A stretch of 64,000 nt of DNA from Malaciobacter pacificus (GTDB taxonomy: Bacteria; Campylobacterota; Campylobacteria; Campylobacterales; Arcobacteraceae), in contig NZ_CP035928.1 of the NCBI RefSeq assembly GCF_004214795.1, positions 434,001-498,000 on the forward strand, given 5' to 3'. Positions 46,682 through 56,167 of this stretch are shown piece after piece; the first letter of the stretch is position 1, and each line of letters starts with the position of its first letter. The notes beneath the pieces were generated by a model. It saw nothing but the letters and a program-made list of their open reading frames with translations. It did not search any database and was not told the DNA's origin. The translations under genes and the position numbers were made by a program.

Positions 46682-46776
46682 TGGAAAACAAAAATGGAAA
46701 ACGAAGGAATGGAAAACAACGGAAAGTTTAAAAGCTTTTCTGGAAAACAAAAGGATGGAAAACAAAAATGGAAAAC
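46682..46776 (+). repeat. Six TGGAAAAC repeats across the metK leader and start codon
   Basis: The 8-mer TGGAAAAC occurs at 46682, 46695, 46710, 46741, 46756 and 46769, with spacings 13, 15, 31, 15 and 13, a mirror-symmetric arrangement. The last copy is part of the metK start (ATG GAA AAC). An overlapping frame from ATG 46694 of about 37 codons runs into metK out of register. The repeats may regulate translation or reflect duplication of the initiation region. Confidence 0.75.
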
Positions 46777-47976
46777 AAAACTCAATACTTATTTACAAGT
46801 GAAGTAGTAAGCCCAGGACACCCTGATAAATGTGCAGATATTATTGCTGACTCAATTGTAGATAGATTAATTATTGAAGACAAAGACTCAAGAGTTGCTT
46901 CTGAAGTTTTTGTTGCAGGAAAACATATTGTTATTGGTGGTGAAGTTAAGTCAAAATGTCAACTTAGTCACGAAGAGTATGAGCATATAGTTAGAGATGC
47001 TCTAATTAAAATTGGTTATGATGGAAAATCTGCTTTTACAAAAGAGCAGTGTTTATATCCTGATGAAGCAGATATTCAAGTTTTATTAAATCAACAATCA
47101 CCTGATATTTCTCAAGGTGTTGATCAAGAAACTGGAGAAATTGGTGCTGGAGATCAAGGTATTATGTTTGGATTTGCTTCAGATGAAGCAGCTGAGTATA
47201 TGCCAGCAGCTATTACATATGCTAGAATGTTAGCTGATAAAGTTTACAATTATGCATTAACTCACAAAGATACTTTAGGGGTTGATATTAAAACTCAAGT
47301 TACTATTGATTATGTAACAAAAGAGAATTTTGAAAATTGTAAACCTCAAAAAATTCATACAATTGTTGTAAGTGCACCTTCAAAAGAGGGTATGCCAATT
47401 GAAGAAGTTAGAGCTTTAATTCAAACATTAATTGATGATGCAGGATTACCTACAGATTTATATGATAAAAATGATACAATCATTCATATCAATCCAACTG
47501 GTAAATATGTAAATCACTCATCATTATTTGATAGTGGTTTAACAGGTAGAAAACTTATTGTTGATTCTTTTGGTGGGTATGCACCTATTGGTGGTGGAGC
47601 TCAAAGTTCAAAAGACTATACAAAAGTTGATAGAAGTGGATTATATGCTGCACGTTGGATTGCAAAACATATTGTTGCAGCAGGTCTTGCAAAAAAAGCA
47701 ATTGTTCAAATTTCATATGCAATTGGTGTAGCTAAGCCAACTTCAGTTGCTGTTGATACAATGGGAACATATACAAAATTTGATGATGACAAATTATCTT
47801 CTTTTGTAATGAGAACTTTCCCATTAACACCAAGATGGATAACTGAAAAGTTTAATTTAGATAAACCAAGTAAGGAAACTTTCCTTTATGCAGATGTAGC
47901 TGCACGAGGTCAAGTAGGTCAGCCTGATTACCCTTGGGAAAAATTAGACGAATTAGAAAAATTTGAGAATATTTAA
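46768..47976 (+). CDS. metK: S-adenosylmethionine synthetase
   Basis: MetK joins methionine and ATP to make SAM. The 402-residue product has VVSPGHPDKCADII, GAGDQGIMFGFA (P-loop-like), GGGAQSSKDYTKVDRSG and the conserved C-terminal DYPWEKLD. The start ATG 46768 agrees with the family N-terminus. AAGGA at 46751-46755 is 12 bases away, longer than normal, and the start is embedded in the TGGAAAAC repeat array. It is followed by accD after 18 bases. Confidence 0.97.
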   Translation: MENKTQYLFTSEVVSPGHPDKCADIIADSIVDRLIIEDKDSRVASEVFVAGKHIVIGGEVKSKCQLSHEEYEHIVRDALIKIGYDGKSAFTKEQCLYPDEADIQVLLNQQSPDISQGVDQETGEIGAGDQGIMFGFASDEAAEYMPAAITYARMLADKVYNYALTHKDTLGVDIKTQVTIDYVTKENFENCKPQKIHTIVVSAPSKEGMPIEEVRALIQTLIDDAGLPTDLYDKNDTIIHINPTGKYVNHSSLFDSGLTGRKLIVDSFGGYAPIGGGAQSSKDYTKVDRSGLYAARWIAKHIVAAGLAKKAIVQISYAIGVAKPTSVAVDTMGTYTKFDDDKLSSFVMRTFPLTPRWITEKFNLDKPSKETFLYADVAARGQVGQPDYPWEKLDELEKFENI

Positions 47977-47994
47977 TAAGATTAAAGGATTAAA

Positions 47995-48864
47995 ATGGAT
48001 TTAAAAAACCTATTTAGCAAAATCTCTTTTGATAGTAGTTCAAAAGAGCAACCAACAAAAAAAGATGCACCTACACACTGGATTAAATGTCCTGAGTGTA
48101 GTTCATTAATGTTTTTTAAAGAGGTTGAAGCTCAAAATAATATTTGTCCAAAATGTAATTTTCATATGAGAATTGGGGCAAAAAGAAGAATTGAAATTAT
48201 CACTGATGAGGGTAGTTTTGTTGAATATGATGCAGATTTAAAACCAAATGATCCTTTAAAATTTGTTGATAAAATGTCTTATAAGAAAAGAGTTCAAGAA
48301 GCAGAAAAGAAAACAGGAAGAACATCTTCTGTTGTAAGTGGTGAAGCTACAATTGATGGAATGGGAGTTCAGTTAGCTGTTTTTGATTTCTCTTTTATGG
48401 GTGGATCTTTAGGTTCTGTTGAGGGTGAAAAAATAGTTAGAGCAGTTAATAGAGCAATTGAAAAACACCAAGGTTTAATTATAGTTTCTGCTTCAGGAGG
48501 AGCTAGAATGCAAGAATCAACATTTGCATTAATGCAAATGGCTAAAACTTCTGCAGCACTTAAAAGACTTGATCATGCAAAATTACCTTATATCTCTGTT
48601 TTAACAGACCCAACGATGGGAGGAGTTTCTGCTTCATTTGCTTTTTTAGGTGATATTATTATGGCAGAACCAGGTGCATTAATTGGATTTGCAGGTCAAA
48701 GAGTTATTAAACAAACTATTGGTGCAGATTTACCTGAAGGATTCCAAAGAGCAGAATTCTTACTTGAAAAGGGTTCTATTGATATGGTTGTTAATAGAAG
48801 TAATATGAAAAAGACAATCTCAGATTTATTAAAAATGTTCTCAAAAGAGAAAGTAGCTAACTAA
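47995..48864 (+). CDS. accD: Acetyl-CoA carboxylase carboxyltransferase subunit beta
   Basis: AccD forms half of the carboxyltransferase that makes malonyl-CoA. The N-terminal zinc ribbon is present (CPEC about residues 27-30 and CPKC about 47-50). FSFMGGSLGSVEGEK, VSASGGARMQES and DPTMGGVSASFA are family-typical. Length (289) is normal. AAAGGA precedes the ATG. It is followed five bases later by a thiE-like gene. Confidence 0.96.
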   Translation: MDLKNLFSKISFDSSSKEQPTKKDAPTHWIKCPECSSLMFFKEVEAQNNICPKCNFHMRIGAKRRIEIITDEGSFVEYDADLKPNDPLKFVDKMSYKKRVQEAEKKTGRTSSVVSGEATIDGMGVQLAVFDFSFMGGSLGSVEGEKIVRAVNRAIEKHQGLIIVSASGGARMQESTFALMQMAKTSAALKRLDHAKLPYISVLTDPTMGGVSASFAFLGDIIMAEPGALIGFAGQRVIKQTIGADLPEGFQRAEFLLEKGSIDMVVNRSNMKKTISDLLKMFSKEKVAN

Positions 48865-48869
48865 AAAAC

Positions 48870-49475
48870 ATGCAAACAAACTTAGAAAAGGCTTTAGGCT
48901 TTGAGCTTAAAGCCTTTAATTATTTATATGTTTTATGTGATTATGAAACACTATTAAAAAAATCAATAACTTTAGAAAAATTTGTTCAATTGTGTCATGA
49001 AAAAGATGTAAAAATTGTTCAATATAGAGATAAAATATCAACTATAGAAGAGCAAAAAAATAATCTTTTATATTTAAAAGAGAAGTTAAATATACCAATT
49101 ATTATAAATGATAAAATTGAATTAATAGAGTTTGCAGATGGCTTACATTTAGGTCAAGAAGATTTTGAAAAAGTTCACAAAGATAAAAAATTAGCTATGA
49201 AATTAATTAGAATGAAATTAAAAAATAAACTTTTAGGTCTCTCAACTCATAATGAAAAAGAGATATTAGAAGCGAATACTTTAGATTTAGATATGATAGG
49301 CCTTGGGGCTTATAAAAACACTTCAACAAAAGATGTTTCTACTATTATTGGTGAAAAAATGCCTTATTTAGCAAAAATTTCAAAGCATCCAGTTTGTGCA
49401 ATTGGTGGAGTTAAAATTGAAGACCTTATAAAGAATGTAAACTTTAATGTAGTTGGGAGTGCTTTTTATGACTAA
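48870..49475 (+). CDS. Thiamine-phosphate synthase-like protein (ThiE/TenI family)
   Basis: This 201-residue TIM-barrel protein has VQYRDK, IIINDKIELIEFADGLHLGQ, LGLSTHNEKE, IGLGAYKNTSTK and CAIGGVKIEDL, in the order expected for ThiE, which joins the pyrimidine and thiazole halves of thiamine. Some residues around the pyrophosphate site differ from typical ThiE, so a TenI-like or divergent second copy is possible. It lies between accD and rlmH and overlaps rlmH by eight bases. Confidence 0.8.
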   Translation: MQTNLEKALGFELKAFNYLYVLCDYETLLKKSITLEKFVQLCHEKDVKIVQYRDKISTIEEQKNNLLYLKEKLNIPIIINDKIELIEFADGLHLGQEDFEKVHKDKKLAMKLIRMKLKNKLLGLSTHNEKEILEANTLDLDMIGLGAYKNTSTKDVSTIIGEKMPYLAKISKHPVCAIGGVKIEDLIKNVNFNVVGSAFYD

Positions 49476-49926
49476 AATAAATATTTATTCAATATTAAAA
49501 CCATCTAAAGATGAATTTGATTCAATTATGAAAGAATTCATAAAAATGTCTTCTAAATATGCTAAAGTAGAGTTTCATTATGTATTTAATAAAACTATTT
49601 CTAAAGCACAAACAATTGGTGAAAAAGAGTCACAGTTAGCTTATAGTGAAGCCTATGAACCTTTACTAAAAGGTTATAATATAGCACTTGATGTTTTAGG
49701 TAAAAGAGTTGATACTTTTGCATTTTCAAAGCTAATAGAGGGTAGAAATGAAATAAATTATTTTATTGGTGGAGCTTTTGGCTTTGAAAGAGACTTTTTA
49801 AAGAAATGTGATAGTATAATATCTTTGAGTGATTTAACTATGGCTCACAAAGTCGCTAATGTAATGTTAGCAGAACAAATTTACAGAGCACTTAGTATAC
49901 AAAATAATCATCCTTATCATAAATAA
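49468..49926 (+). CDS. rlmH: 23S rRNA (pseudouridine1915-N3)-methyltransferase RlmH
   Basis: RlmH methylates pseudouridine 1915 in helix 69 of 23S rRNA. The C-terminal SPOUT knot is clear: NYFIGGAFGFERDFLKK, LSDLTMAHKVANVMLAEQIYRA and NNHPYHK at the very end. ATG 49468 has GGGAG eight bases upstream and is preferred to the in-frame TTG 49453. Length is about 152 residues. It overlaps the preceding thiE-like gene. Confidence 0.95.
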   Translation: MTKINIYSILKPSKDEFDSIMKEFIKMSSKYAKVEFHYVFNKTISKAQTIGEKESQLAYSEAYEPLLKGYNIALDVLGKRVDTFAFSKLIEGRNEINYFIGGAFGFERDFLKKCDSIISLSDLTMAHKVANVMLAEQIYRALSIQNNHPYHK

Positions 49927-49976
49927 TTTATTATATTTTTTGTATAATGTCAAAATTTTTTAATTAAGGGTGTAAA

Positions 49977-50330
49977 GTGGCAAATTCAAAGCAAATAGAA
50001 GAGTTAAAAGAGATTCTATTAGAAAGAAAAGAGTTAATTACAAGTAATATAGAGGGAAGCAGACAAAGTATTGATTCTTTAAAAAACTCTGAGTGTAATG
50101 ATGAATATGATTATGCAGAGGTTTCAAGTGATAGTTTCAAAGAGGGAATTATTGCAAATCAACAAATTAAAGAGCTTGGTGAAATTGAAGATGCATTAAA
50201 GAGAATTCAAAAAGGTACTTATGGAATTTGTGAAATGTGCGATGAAACTATTGCAATTGGAAGACTTAGAGCTAAACCATTTGCTAAGTTTTGTACGCCA
50301 TGTAGAGAGATTTATGAAGTAGAAAAATAG
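49977..50330 (+). CDS. DksA/TraR-family zinc-finger protein
   Basis: This 117-residue protein has a coiled-coil N-terminal arm and a C4 zinc finger GICEMCDE...CTPCREIYE. DksA relatives bind the RNA polymerase secondary channel and modulate stringent control. The arm lacks a clear DxxDxA tip in the normal place (ECNDEYDYAEVSSDSF is nearest), so its activity on the polymerase may differ from E. coli DksA. The GTG start at 49977 has AAGGG about six bases upstream. Confidence 0.88.
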   Translation: MANSKQIEELKEILLERKELITSNIEGSRQSIDSLKNSECNDEYDYAEVSSDSFKEGIIANQQIKELGEIEDALKRIQKGTYGICEMCDETIAIGRLRAKPFAKFCTPCREIYEVEK

Positions 50331-50351
50331 TATTAAAGAGAGGGTATTAGT

Positions 50352-51365
50352 ATGGGTTTTAAAAAATATATTGTTTTTTCAATAATATTTATTGTAGCAA
50401 TTTATGGTTATGCATTTAGTTTAGAGTTAGGTGATTATAAAATTACAGTATTAGATATTTCTGTAAACTTGCCAGTTGCTGTATGGTTAATAGTACCAAT
50501 AGTTTTACTATTTCTCGCAACAATTGGACACATTCTTTTTTATGGTTTAATTAATATTTTTAAAACTAGAGCAATTAGAAAAGATCATGAAACAATGATT
50601 GATTTATTAAAAGCTAACTTACTTGGAAAAAACAGTAATAAAAAATTTAAAACTCAAGGTTTTAAGAGTTTATCAAAAATTCTTACACAATTTAACTTTA
50701 CTGTTAAAGATGAAACATTTTCTTCAACAGATGAAGAATTAAATAAAATTGTAGCTTATGTGCAAGATATTAGAAATGGAAAATTTATCAGTGATAAATC
50801 ATTTAAATTAAGTGAAACTTCAGAGCTAGCTAATTTAAACTTGTTAAATAAAATCAATGAACAAGTAGATTTTGCAGTTGAAGTTGTTAAAAAAAGTGAA
50901 AATTATCCAGTAAATGTAGTTAAACATGCCTTTGATAATGTTTTAACAAATAAAACAATGACAACAGTAAAAAAACTATATAAAAATATAAAACTTGATA
51001 AAGAGTTAGCAAAAAAACTATTTGAAAAAGATGCAGCAAATAATGAGTTTGGTTTTACAACAGAAGAGATTATCAAAATTGTAAAAGATTTAGATTATAA
51101 AAGTCAAGATTATATGATGCTAGCAAAGAATTATGAAACAATTTTACAACCAGATCAGATAATCGCATTATTTGAAAAACTTTCAAACGAACTTGAAACA
51201 GCGACTCCTGCTTACTTACATGTATTATGTGAATATGAAATGATTGAAAAAGTAAAAGAAATTGTATCTGCAACTTCTGATGATGAGTATACAGCATTTA
51301 AAGCATTACTTGATTTAAAAGATGCTGGAAAACAATATAATTTAGAATCGCTTTCATATAAATAA
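50352..51365 (+). CDS. Conserved hypothetical membrane-anchored protein
   Basis: I do not recognise this 337-residue protein. The first 75 residues hold two membrane helices (about 7-24 and 42-68), and the remaining 260 form a soluble, helix-rich cytoplasmic domain without motifs I can name. The repeated helical pattern in the C-terminal part may suit a scaffold or adaptor. It starts 22 bases after the dksA-like gene, and its stop overlaps the dusB start (TAATG), so it is co-translated with the dihydrouridine synthase. Confidence 0.75.
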   Translation: MGFKKYIVFSIIFIVAIYGYAFSLELGDYKITVLDISVNLPVAVWLIVPIVLLFLATIGHILFYGLINIFKTRAIRKDHETMIDLLKANLLGKNSNKKFKTQGFKSLSKILTQFNFTVKDETFSSTDEELNKIVAYVQDIRNGKFISDKSFKLSETSELANLNLLNKINEQVDFAVEVVKKSENYPVNVVKHAFDNVLTNKTMTTVKKLYKNIKLDKELAKKLFEKDAANNEFGFTTEEIIKIVKDLDYKSQDYMMLAKNYETILQPDQIIALFEKLSNELETATPAYLHVLCEYEMIEKVKEIVSATSDDEYTAFKALLDLKDAGKQYNLESLSYK

Positions 51366-52297
51366 TGGAAAAAAAGATAGACTTTAGCAAGCCATTAATT
51401 GTGCTTGCTCCACTAGCTGGATATACTGACTTACCCTTTAGATCTGTAGTAAAAAAATTTGGTGCAGATATTACAATCTCTGAAATGATATCTTCTAATG
51501 CGTTAGTTTATAAATCAAAAAAGACTTTGAAAATGATTGAGAAGTCACCTTCAGAAGATCCTTACATTGTACAAATTGCTGGTAATAAACCAGAGCTTGT
51601 ACGAGATGCAGTAGAAATTTTAAATGATGTAGAAGGAATTGACGGAATTGATTTAAACTGTGGATGTCCTGCTCCAAAAGTTTTCTCTCATGGAAGTGGT
51701 TCAAATTTATTAGGTGATTTAAAAAAACTTGAAGATATACTTTCAACAGTTAAAAAATATTCAAAAAAACAATATACAACTGCAAAAGTGAGAATTGGTG
51801 TTAATGAAAAAATTCCAGTTGATATTGCAAAAGCAGTTGAAGCTTGTGGTGTTGATTATGTTGCTGTTCATGGAAGAACAAGAGCTGGAAAATATAAAGC
51901 TCCAGTTGATTATGATGCAATTAAAGCTATGAAAGAAGCGGTTTCAATCCCTGTTATTGCGAATGGCGATATTAAAGATTATGAGAAAGCAAAAGAGGTA
52001 TTGAAATACACTAATGCTGATGGAGTAATGATTGGTCGAGGTGCTATTGGGAAACCTTGGGTGTTTTATCAATTAAAGCATGGAGTTGAAGATATAACTA
52101 ATGAAAAGAAAAAAGAGATTATATTAGAACATTATGATGCAGTGTTAGATTTTCATGGTGAACATGGTGTTGTAATGTTTAGAAAACTACTTCACTCTTA
52201 TTCAAAAGGCTACACAGGAGCTAATGAATTTAGAGATATTATAAATAGAATTTCAGATCCTCATGTAATGAGAGATATGATTGAAAACTTCTTTTAA
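51365..52297 (+). CDS. dusB: tRNA-dihydrouridine synthase
   Basis: The FMN-dependent TIM-barrel enzyme reduces uridines in tRNA D loops. Visible elements are LAPLAGYTDLPFRSV, the catalytic-loop segment DLNCGCPAPKVFSHGSGS, AVHGRTRAGKYKAP and IPVIANGDIKD with GVMIGRGAIGKPW. The features match the DusB branch, but DusA and DusC are close relatives, so the letter is less certain than the function. Length (310) is normal. Confidence 0.9.
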   Translation: MEKKIDFSKPLIVLAPLAGYTDLPFRSVVKKFGADITISEMISSNALVYKSKKTLKMIEKSPSEDPYIVQIAGNKPELVRDAVEILNDVEGIDGIDLNCGCPAPKVFSHGSGSNLLGDLKKLEDILSTVKKYSKKQYTTAKVRIGVNEKIPVDIAKAVEACGVDYVAVHGRTRAGKYKAPVDYDAIKAMKEAVSIPVIANGDIKDYEKAKEVLKYTNADGVMIGRGAIGKPWVFYQLKHGVEDITNEKKKEIILEHYDAVLDFHGEHGVVMFRKLLHSYSKGYTGANEFRDIINRISDPHVMRDMIENFF

Positions 52298-52390
52298 TCT
52301 ACATTTAATTATATTCAAAAGATATTTAGATAAAATATTGCACTTTATATAATTTTCATTAATTATTATTTTTAAATATAAAGGAATTAT

Positions 52391-53200
52391 TTGTCTGAAT
52401 ATTATTTTGAATTGATAATAAAACCTCAATCAAATCAGGAACTTTTTTTAGAACTTTTAAGTGCTATCTCTACTGAAGCAATTGAAGAAAGAGAAGATTG
52501 TTTAATTGCTAGAAGTGAAGAAGACTTAAGCGATGTGAAAGATGGTATTGAAAAATTTGCACAGGCTTTAGATACCCCTTGTGAAATTACATTAGAAAAA
52601 AAAGAGAATATTGATTGGATTAAACAATATCAAGATTCAGTGAAAGCTGTTGAAATTGGTAATTTTTACATCAGACCATCATGGGAAGAGAAAATTGATG
52701 GAAAGATTGATATTATAATTGATCCTGCTTTATCTTTTGGTTCAGGGCATCATGAAACTACATCTTCTTGTGTTTATGCAATTGATAAATATGTAGATAC
52801 TAAATCAACAGTTATTGATGTTGGTTGTGGAAGTGGAATACTTTCAATTGCTGCAGCTAAAAAAGAGTGTATAGTTGATGTTTGTGATACAGATGAAGTT
52901 TGTATCAAAGATTCTCTTTCAAATGCTACTTTAAATTCAATAGAGTTTAATAATTCATGGGTTGGATCTACAAATAAAAGCAATAAAAAATATGATGTTG
53001 TAATAGCAAATATTGTTGCAGATGTATTGATTATGATTCACAAAGATTTAAAAAAGTGTATGAATGATGATGGAATACTTATTATTTCGGGAATTTTAGA
53101 CAAGCATGTAGATAGAGTATTAAAAAAATTTGAAGATTTAGAACAGATTGAATTAATTCATAAAAATGAATGGTACAGTGCTGTTTTCAAAAATAAATAA
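52391..53200 (+). CDS. prmA: Ribosomal protein L11 methyltransferase
   Basis: PrmA trimethylates ribosomal protein L11. The N-terminal substrate-recognition domain is followed by IDPALSFGSGHHETTSSC and the SAM motif VIDVGCGSGILSIAA, then ANIVADVLI, all typical. The start is TTG 52391 with AAGGA five bases upstream. It is 14 bases before ftsH, so they probably share a transcript. Confidence 0.93.
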   Translation: MSEYYFELIIKPQSNQELFLELLSAISTEAIEEREDCLIARSEEDLSDVKDGIEKFAQALDTPCEITLEKKENIDWIKQYQDSVKAVEIGNFYIRPSWEEKIDGKIDIIIDPALSFGSGHHETTSSCVYAIDKYVDTKSTVIDVGCGSGILSIAAAKKECIVDVCDTDEVCIKDSLSNATLNSIEFNNSWVGSTNKSNKKYDVVIANIVADVLIMIHKDLKKCMNDDGILIISGILDKHVDRVLKKFEDLEQIELIHKNEWYSAVFKNK

Positions 53201-53213
53201 GGAGTTTTAGTTT

Positions 53214-55199
53214 ATGGCTAAAAGACAAGATAACAATAATAATGGTGATAACAATAACTTTTTTAATAATAATCCATTATTAATTTTTGTAATTTTTTCA
53301 ATAGTAACAATTTTTGTATTTAAAGCAATTTTCCCTGAAGAACAAATGGGGAATACTTCGAATCAAAATATAAGTGCATTTGGACAAACTACTAATAAAA
53401 CAGTTGCATATTCAGACTTAAAGAAACTTATTTCGTCTGGTCAGATTCAATATGTTGGTATTGGAAATACTCAAATTAGGGCAGTTTCAAAAGGTGGAAA
53501 CGGACAAGTTGTAACTTATACAGCTAGAAGAGTGATTCCTGATGAAACATTGATTCCTGAATTAGAAAAGAATGGTATCTCTTATGGTGGAGTAAATGAA
53601 GAAAATGTATTAGCTGATATTTTATTTGGTTGGGTTTTACCAATCTTTATTTTCTTTGCTATTTGGATGTTTATTGCAAAAAGAATGCAAAAATCTATGG
53701 GTGGTGGTTCAGGAGGAATTCTTGGAATTGGTAGTTCTAAGAAAATGATAAACTCTGAAAAACCAAAAGTAAAATTTGATGATATGGCTGGTAATAAAGA
53801 AGCTAAAGAAGAAGTTCAAGAAGTAGTTGACTTTTTATCAGACCCAGAAAGATACGTAAAACTTGGAGCTCAAATTCCAAAAGGTGTCTTATTAGTAGGA
53901 CCTCCAGGAACTGGTAAAACATTACTTGCTAAAGCAGTTGCAGGTGAAGCTAATGTTGAGTTCTTATCTGTTTCTGGTTCAGCATTTATTGAAATGTTTG
54001 TTGGAGTTGGAGCTTCAAGAGTTAGAGATTTATTTGAACAAGCTAAAAAAGTAGCTCCTGCAATTATTTTCATTGATGAAATTGACGCTATTGGTAAAAG
54101 TAGAGCAAGTGGTGGACCAATGGGTGGTAATGATGAAAGAGAACAAACTTTAAATCAATTACTTGCTGAAATGGATGGATTCTCAACTGAAGCAGCACCA
54201 GTTATAGTTTTAGCAGCTACTAATAGACCTGAAGTTCTTGATCCAGCCTTACTGCGACCAGGAAGATTTGATAGACAAGTATTAGTTGATAAACCTGATT
54301 ATGAAGGTAGAATCGAAATACTAAAAGTACATATAAAAGATGTAAAACTAGGGAAAGATGTTGATTTAAAAGAGATTGCTAAAATGACAGCAGGACTTGC
54401 GGGTGCAGATTTAGCAAATATTATTAATGAAGCAGCACTTCTAGCAGGACGTGCTTCAAAAGATCAAGTTGATCCAGAAGATTTCAAAGAAGCAGTTGAG
54501 AGACAAATTGCTGGTTTAGAGAAAAAATCAAGAAGAATTTCTCCAAAAGAGAGAGAAATTGTTGCTTACCATGAATCAGGACATGCTTTAATTGCTGAAG
54601 TTACTAAAGGTGCTAAAAAAGTAAATAAAGTATCAATCGTTCCAAGAGGACTTGCAGCACTTGGATATACATTAAATACTCCAGAAGAAAATAAATACTT
54701 AATGCAAAAGCATGAGTTAATTGCAGAAGTTGATGTTCTTTTAGGTGGACGAGCAGCTGAGCAAGTATTTATTGGTGAAATATCTACTGGTGCAGGAAAT
54801 GATTTAGAGCGAGCAACTGATATTATTAAATCTATGGCATCTGTTTATGGTATGAGTGATATTGCAGGTCTTATGGTATTGGAAAAAAGAACAAACCAAT
54901 TCTTAGGTGGACAATCTCAAAAGGATTTCTCTGATGAAATGGCAAAAAATCTTGATGAATATATTAAAAATGTATTAAATGAAAGATATGAAGCTGTAAT
55001 TGAGACTTTAGAAAATAGTAAAGATGCAATTGAGCAAATGACTAAAGAATTACTTGAAATTGAAGTGATCTCAGGTGAAAGAGTAAGAGAGATAATTAAA
55101 GAAAACGGTGGTACTGTTTTTGAAGATGAAGACTTACATACAGAAGCTTTGAAAGAGGAGAAAGAAGAAGAGACTTCTTCTGAATCTTCAGATAAATAA
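53214..55199 (+). CDS. ftsH: ATP-dependent zinc metalloprotease FtsH
   Basis: FtsH degrades membrane and regulatory proteins. Two membrane helices (about 20-42 and 140-158) flank a periplasmic domain. The AAA domain has GPPGTGKT (about 228), FIDEIDAIG and the arginine-finger region LLRPGRFDRQV. The protease has the zinc motif HESGH (about 455). The C-terminal tail is acidic (Glu/Ser-rich), as in many relatives. The N-terminus is unusually Asn-rich. Length (661) is normal. A strong hairpin follows the stop. Confidence 0.98.
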   Translation: MAKRQDNNNNGDNNNFFNNNPLLIFVIFSIVTIFVFKAIFPEEQMGNTSNQNISAFGQTTNKTVAYSDLKKLISSGQIQYVGIGNTQIRAVSKGGNGQVVTYTARRVIPDETLIPELEKNGISYGGVNEENVLADILFGWVLPIFIFFAIWMFIAKRMQKSMGGGSGGILGIGSSKKMINSEKPKVKFDDMAGNKEAKEEVQEVVDFLSDPERYVKLGAQIPKGVLLVGPPGTGKTLLAKAVAGEANVEFLSVSGSAFIEMFVGVGASRVRDLFEQAKKVAPAIIFIDEIDAIGKSRASGGPMGGNDEREQTLNQLLAEMDGFSTEAAPVIVLAATNRPEVLDPALLRPGRFDRQVLVDKPDYEGRIEILKVHIKDVKLGKDVDLKEIAKMTAGLAGADLANIINEAALLAGRASKDQVDPEDFKEAVERQIAGLEKKSRRISPKEREIVAYHESGHALIAEVTKGAKKVNKVSIVPRGLAALGYTLNTPEENKYLMQKHELIAEVDVLLGGRAAEQVFIGEISTGAGNDLERATDIIKSMASVYGMSDIAGLMVLEKRTNQFLGGQSQKDFSDEMAKNLDEYIKNVLNERYEAVIETLENSKDAIEQMTKELLEIEVISGERVREIIKENGGTVFEDEDLHTEALKEEKEEETSSESSDK

Positions 55200-55240
55200 A
55201 ATTAGAAGACTATTTGTGGTCTTCTAATTACTCTTATTTT
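55200..55240 (+). terminator. Terminator after ftsH
   Basis: AATTAGAAGAC (55200-55210) and GTCTTCTAATT (55219-55229) form a perfect 11-bp stem with an 8-base loop, followed by a T-rich stretch. A TATAAT box at 55244-55249, 28 bases before the next ATG, is a likely -10 of the following operon. Confidence 0.75.
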
Positions 55241-55276
55241 AGCTATAATTTAATAAACTAATTACTTGGTAAAATT

Positions 55277-56167
55277 ATGATACTCAAACAAATACTATTT
55301 ATTATTTTAATTTCTTCAAACATATTACTAGCAAATAATGAGAGTAATACTCAAAAAAATAATTTTGGATTCCTATCAACTTTTAATATTTTAGATGATT
55401 TTAAAGATGCAAGAAGTAATTTAACCACTTGGTTAGAAAAGCTAGGAGAAGAACAAAACTTCTCAGTTAATGTTTATTTTTATAAAGACTCTAAGAAAAT
55501 TTTAGATGATTACAATTCAGGTAAACTTGATTTAATTACTATTAATTATTACAGTTTTTTTGAAAATAAATCAAAATTAGAAGCAATTTCTTCTAGATAT
55601 TGGACTATTACATACAATAAAGAACAAACATATAAATTATGTTTAATCAAAAATAATAGTGTAAAATTTAACTCTTTTAAAGACCTAAAGGAGAAATCTA
55701 TTATTTTAAGAAAATATGATGATCATGGAAGTATTTGGTTAGATTATCAATCTTTAAAGAGTAATAATAAAACATTTAAGGATACTCTTGATTTGGTAAA
55801 ATATGAACATAATGAATCAACAAGTTTATTAAGTGTTTATTTTAACAAGAATAATTTAGCATTAATTAGTGAAGATACTTGGAATACAATGTTAGAATTA
55901 AACCCTGCAATTTCTAAACGAATTAGTGTATTTCAATGTTCTAAGATAGATTTTTTGCCATTCGTTAGCCTATTTTCAAAAAAAGTTAAAAATGAAGATA
56001 TTAATACTTTTTTTAAGATTTCTGATAATATGAGAAATGAAGAAAAGATTAAGAATATACATGAACTGTTTCAGTTTGAAAAAATTGTAGAATTAGAAAA
56101 AGATGATTTAAAAGCTATTGATAATTTCTACAATAATTATATAACTTTAAAGAAGAAATATGAATAG
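55277..56167 (+). CDS. PhnD-like periplasmic binding protein, first of a tandem pair
   Basis: A Sec signal peptide (about residues 1-20) precedes a 275-residue domain of the PhnD/ABC-phosphonate binding superfamily. The pattern of DLITINYYSFFENKS, SSRYWTITYNK, FNSFKDLKEKSIILR and LLSVYFNKNNLALIS matches this fold. No ABC permease or ATPase follows. Instead a second copy and a histidine kinase follow, so it more likely delivers a ligand signal than feeds transport. The ligand is unknown. The stop overlaps the start of the second copy by eight bases. Confidence 0.8.
   Translation: MILKQILFIILISSNILLANNESNTQKNNFGFLSTFNILDDFKDARSNLTTWLEKLGEEQNFSVNVYFYKDSKKILDDYNSGKLDLITINYYSFFENKSKLEAISSRYWTITYNKEQTYKLCLIKNNSVKFNSFKDLKEKSIILRKYDDHGSIWLDYQSLKSNNKTFKDTLDLVKYEHNESTSLLSVYFNKNNLALISEDTWNTMLELNPAISKRISVFQCSKIDFLPFVSLFSKKVKNEDINTFFKISDNMRNEEKIKNIHELFQFEKIVELEKDDLKAIDNFYNNYITLKKKYE

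Noticed and set aside
46575-46767. SAM riboswitch before metK
   Set aside because: I could not find the conserved core of known SAM riboswitches. The repeats do not resemble any of them.
46682-46776. Possible CRISPR-like array in the metK leader
   Set aside because: The repeats are only 8 bp, the spacings are 13-31 bases and irregular, the last repeat is inside metK, and no cas genes are present.
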